DNA from: Icerya purchasi
Lineage: Eukaryota > Arthropoda > Insecta > Hemiptera > Monophlebidae
NCBI GenBank assembly: GCA_039619475.1
Contig: CM077116.1
Location: 25,741,191 to 25,805,190 of the forward strand
Direction of reading: 5' to 3'
DNA length: 64,000 nt
The notes below the pieces were generated by a model. That model saw only the letters and a program-made list of their open reading frames with translations. It made no database searches and was not told the origin of the DNA. Below are positions 59,792 through 64,000 of the stretch, one piece after another (position 1 is the first letter of the stretch; the number at the start of each line of letters is the position of its first letter). The translations under genes and the position numbers were made by a program.

Positions 59792-62700
59792 GTACGTAAA
59801 ATTTGAAGCTTTACCAGGGTGACCACCGCCCAACCGGGAGAATTAGCCGAGAATTTTGTTGTAAAACCGGGAATAACCAAAAACGATATTTTTAATAAGA
59901 AAAACTCATTTGAAGTGAAAAATGAATGCACGTTTTACTGTACTTCACACTCAGGAATAAACTAAGAAGTTCTGATTTATTCATATCAAATATGTTGCGG
60001 CGATCAAATATTATCAATAGTAACAAAAAAATTCCATCCTTCTCTTTGTACAATTATAGTAATGGGAGAATTTGGACCAGGAAAACCGTGAATTTAAAAA
60101 TTATATTTGAGTGGCCACTATGTTACAGAACCTTGACTTATTTGTAAATTTGAAATTTAAACATTTCTAACTGTCATGAAAACGAAATATTAATAAGCGT
60201 TAAATTCACACCGCTGCCAATCTCGTGCATTTATGCCGAAAGCACTATTGCAGTTACACATGAAAATATAAAATTAGTTTGCCCGGTTCTATTATATGTT
60301 TGGTTTTAGTTGAAATAAATTTATGTTTAATTGCTGTTTTTAGTGTGTATTTTCAATCAGCTGCTGCAAGCAGGTAGCTGACACCTTTATTATCATTCGT
60401 ATTTTTTTGGCATCGGAACACTTACGCATGGAAAGGGGTCTTTTGATTCAGTCTGTTCGCTATTCTAAGTATCCGTTATTTAAAGTTTAATCCTTGTTCG
60501 TATTTCCCGCGGTTAAAAATGATTTAGTCGCATTTTACCTTAAAATAAAATAACAGTTATACTATAGTGAAGAGGATGAGGATTTCCAAAATGTTTTTTT
60601 TTTTTTTTTTGACACAATAATAGGGTCTATATATTTTTTACATCGTGGGCGGTAGGTGTAGTTGCAAGATAGTCTTTTATTGTTGTTTAAAAAAAAAAGA
60701 GAAGTGGTGTCTAGAGGGGTACGCCCGGTAGAAACGAAGTTCCTTTCACTTTTTGGTAGATATACAAGTATAAAGTCATTCATAAAGTATACGATAAAAA
60801 ATGACACACAATATATGTAAATCCCGTATTAATTAAAACAAAAACAATAAATAAATCATCAGACTCGTTGAAGTGTGGTAACGTCGCACAAAAAAACCGC
60901 GCCAATTTTCAAATTCAACAAAATGTACACGTGTTTAGAATTGGGCTTATACAGCTGACCGCGCACAATGCTTACTGCTCGAATCTTGATACTCGCACGA
61001 ACGCACACATACACCCGTATATAATAGAAAGGGACAAACTGAAAGAGAAAGAGAGTGAAGGTTGCTTGGAGGACGCATAACGCACTTTTTCGTCAGTTCT
61101 CCTTTTCTACCAGTTTACTTCTACCGACAAGCCGCGTAAGAGAACTTCATTCCAACAAATGGAAGTTAATTTCTTTTTTAATGTCCAAATATACTGGACC
61201 TTTTCAAACGAATAAATGAATACTCTGTTCGAGTATACTGCGATTCTAAAACGACTTGACTATTGATGTGCTACATTTCCACAAATCATCTGATAAAAAG
61301 AAGATTAAGTTTTAAATATGTGAAATTTCAATTTCATTATTCCAATTTATATTATTTTTACAAGCTATCAATGAGGTAGTGAAATTTTTCCGGAAATTTA
61401 AACATTTGTTGTAAAATTAGGCCGCTAAAATTCATCTCGTCTGTTCGGTCACACATTGAAAAAACAGTAAACACAACGTCGAATATTTAAACAACTACGA
61501 TTCGTTATGACTTTTCCTTTTTTTGAAATTCCACAGACACTAAAACTTTATTTTTGAATTAAATCTTCGGTATAAAAATAATATTTTTTCAATTGAGCTA
61601 TACACTAATGTTAGCGTTTTAAGTACAATTATTTGCTCTTTAAGAATTTAATTAATAAATCAATGCGAATATCCTTAACCATAACAAGGTGTAGTCAGAT
61701 TTATATAAATTAGTATGAGAAAACGTTAAACTATCCCCCATTGATAGCTAAAATGTAAATTCCTTTTTGACCGTCAATAAAATAGTTTTTCGAAAACGTT
61801 TCTTCGAATTTATCGATATATTTTTAGTTTGACGCAAACTATAAAAGTATATTACATTGACACAAAACGGATATAAATTTGAATACTAAATTTTTACGAA
61901 ACATATGCGATATTATCGTTGTGTACTGCAATTAAGCGTAATTAATTAAAATAGTTATTTATAACGACGGATAGTGTAATTTTTCGTTTCCCGGGAAAAA
62001 CTTTACTGTTTTTTTAAGTTGAATATAAACGAATAATCTTTTCGAATCATAATAATCCAATTTTTGGGTCCACTGAACTAATTTTCACAGTACGTTTTTG
62101 CATCCGCTAATTGTAGAGTTCACTGAAAAACGCTGTAGTATAAAACTCAAAATAATTACATTCGACTCTTATAGAAATTGTTATACCAGTGCTGTGTATA
62201 TTAACGAATATCCATTTTTGTTTCGCACTTGAATAAAAAAAGATTACAGCTGTAGAAAAGTTAGCAGTCGGTTAACGGTTCTTGTAAATTTCGATTCCCG
62301 TTTAATTTTTCCTTGGCGACAAAATTGAAGTATGTTTATTCTGTAAAATAGATACGTGCGTGGATGTAAAACTTTTTCCCGTTAATTATTGCTAACATTG
62401 CACGCCATTTTTTATAGGATTTTCTAATTTTTATTCTCGTAATTAAAAACTAAATTTTTTCCCGATTCTAATGTGTCTCAACAATACAAGTATGATTTTT
62501 ATTTTTTCTTTATTCAGTGTACCTCTTGGTTTTCTTCAGTTATTATAGAAACGTTAATTAGTACACCGTATTTATTTTTATTTATTTATTTCCTTTTTTT
62601 GTTTTAATGTTTATTCCTCTTTTTTCTTTCCAGTATGTAAATATTAGTGACACAACTCGTGGCATTGTTAACCCGTTAACGACAACTAAACTTTTTAGAA

Positions 62701-64000
62701 ACGTAAATTATTTAGGCTCACTGTCTCCTTAGAACGAATTTTTAAACACTCCTTCATCCTTCTTTTGTCTCAGAAAGGTTCTGTTCGTTTTTCCCTTTCT
62801 CACTTTTATCACTTTAAAGATTATCTAATTTCCAAACACCTTACTTCTTATTCTGAACATTATCTGTTGGTTCTTAGCATTCTCTAGATCCACATCCGCC
62901 CTACTTTTTCGTAATCTGTGCCTTCGAAATTATTTCTGTTTGTGTAATTTATATTTATACGGTTTGCTTCTTCTTTTGTATACAACGCGTTAGTTAATGC
63001 GTTATTGCTACCCGCCTGTTACCAGTTTTAGAATATCCGTATTCCTTTCGTAATTGTCAGCAAACTAAAAGAGAATCCAGTCTTAAAAAGACGGAAAGTG
63101 AACCGTATCAATGAAACAAATATAAACCAATGAAAATCATTAATTTATTTTCTAGAATAGGCTAAAATGCCCAAATATTGTTTTTGATTTAGAATTATTG
63201 TTTCAGATAAAGTGATCAAAGTGTTCTCCTTTATTTATCAAACGAGAATGTGTCTTATCTCTATTTTATTTACTTTAACAACGCCCAGATAATTTTCTGT
63301 TTGGTAAAATCTGTTTAAATATAGATTTATGATTTCATGAAATTACTTTCTGCCGTATACTGGTAAAGGTTATTTACAGTCAAAAAAAGGAATGTATACC
63401 GAATAAGACACCGCGTAAATTCTAACATAATGCCAAGTAGAAAATATTTTATACGATAGAAAAAACGGACAGAAAATAAATAAAAACGAAGTTTATAATT
63501 AAATGTGAGTATGAAATATCTTTAATAACAGATAAAACGCAGTTTTAATCATTGTTTTCCGCTATAAATATGCAGAGAAAACACATTGCGTTACTTATTT
63601 AAAAGCAAAACTAAATAAAATATTTAAAAAAGATTTTGCTGTAGACAGCAGATTCGCAATATCAGGAAAAGAAAATAATGTGTTATACGCTGGGGACTCC
63701 GTAGGTTTGGTTAAGGATTATCGTAATTTGAATTTATATAATGCTAATTCCAAAACAAATATTTCCACTTTTGGGATTTCGAATTCGACAATATTTTTCA
63801 CGTAGTATTCCAAATGAATGTATATTCTTAATTATAATAGTGTTTGGACGATTATTCTTTTTTTCACATTTCCATGAATTTTTCTTGTAGCCTGTGAACA
63901 TTTAGAATCGAAATGGTTATTCCCTTTTGTCAGTAAATAGGAGGGAAACTTTCTTTTCGACGCCCCGGAAGTCCAAATTTGAAGTAATAATGAAAAGTTA
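59792..64000 (+). other. IRP1: Part of intron 13 of IRP1 to the window edge
   Basis: Starts with donor GTACGT. I looked for the remaining IRP1 exons (RGNDAVMARGTFANIR, GSSRDWAAKG-type motifs) in all + frames and saw none. The stretch is AT-rich with no recognised repeat, so the gene must continue past 64000 or be interrupted. Confidence 0.6.

Noticed and set aside
1..64000. CRISPR arrays, operons or bacterial genes
   Set aside because: No regularly spaced repeats or prokaryotic gene organisation; the window is clearly eukaryotic.

Overview
This is a 64-kb piece of an AT-rich animal genome, almost certainly an arthropod and most likely an insect. The coding signal is a split eukaryotic gene with GT-AG introns, and the rest is typical insect repeat content: mariner transposons, RTE-, Jockey- and I-like LINEs, a Penelope-like element and tRNA-derived SINEs. 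The exact order of insect cannot be fixed from the sequence.

The one host gene recognised is the iron regulatory protein 1 / cytosolic aconitase gene (IRP1, ACO1 type) on the + strand. Thirteen coding exons lie between 801 and 59791. They join in one continuous frame and encode about 702 residues, from the N terminus to the start of the C-terminal swivel domain. All joins keep phase and all introns are GT-AG. The three [4Fe-4S] cysteines (predicted C440, C506, C509), the Asp-His and Asp-Ser-His active-site motifs and two substrate/RNA-contact arginines are intact, so the product should be able to act both as a [4Fe-4S] aconitase and as an IRE-binding repressor. The last ~190 residues are not in the window. 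The first visible exon begins with 'TG' in a phase that suggests an ATG split by an intron, with the A on an upstream exon that I cannot place.

Introns range from 102 bp to 16.8 kb and make up about 96% of the gene span. They are filled with decayed mobile elements. By intron: intron 1 (900-13614) holds a SINE, a 1.27-kb element with ~300-bp inverted arms, an RTE-like LINE tail, an internally deleted mariner and an RNase-H-bearing LINE. Intron 2 holds a near full-length dead mariner. Intron 3 holds two tandem copies of a dispersed repeat and an inverted-repeat element abutting (TA)n. Intron 5 holds two LINE remnants. Intron 6 holds a Penelope-like element interrupted by a LINE tail. Introns 7 to 10 hold LINE tails, MITE-like elements and a 1.6-kb I-like LINE ending in (TAA)n. 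Intron 12 holds two SINEs, RTE LINEs, a full-length palindrome and several TIR elements.

No second host gene, RNA gene, CRISPR array or operon was found. Every LINE and transposase open frame seen is broken, so none of these elements looks able to move by itself. I found no convincing undescribed system. The least explained signals are the inverted-repeat families (4745-6011, 20215-21162 with 35517-35770, 36602-37102 with 51295-51514, 48373-48647), the Penelope-style CTGATGATG/GAAAC motifs, and a pair of unassigned open frames at 58916-59361.
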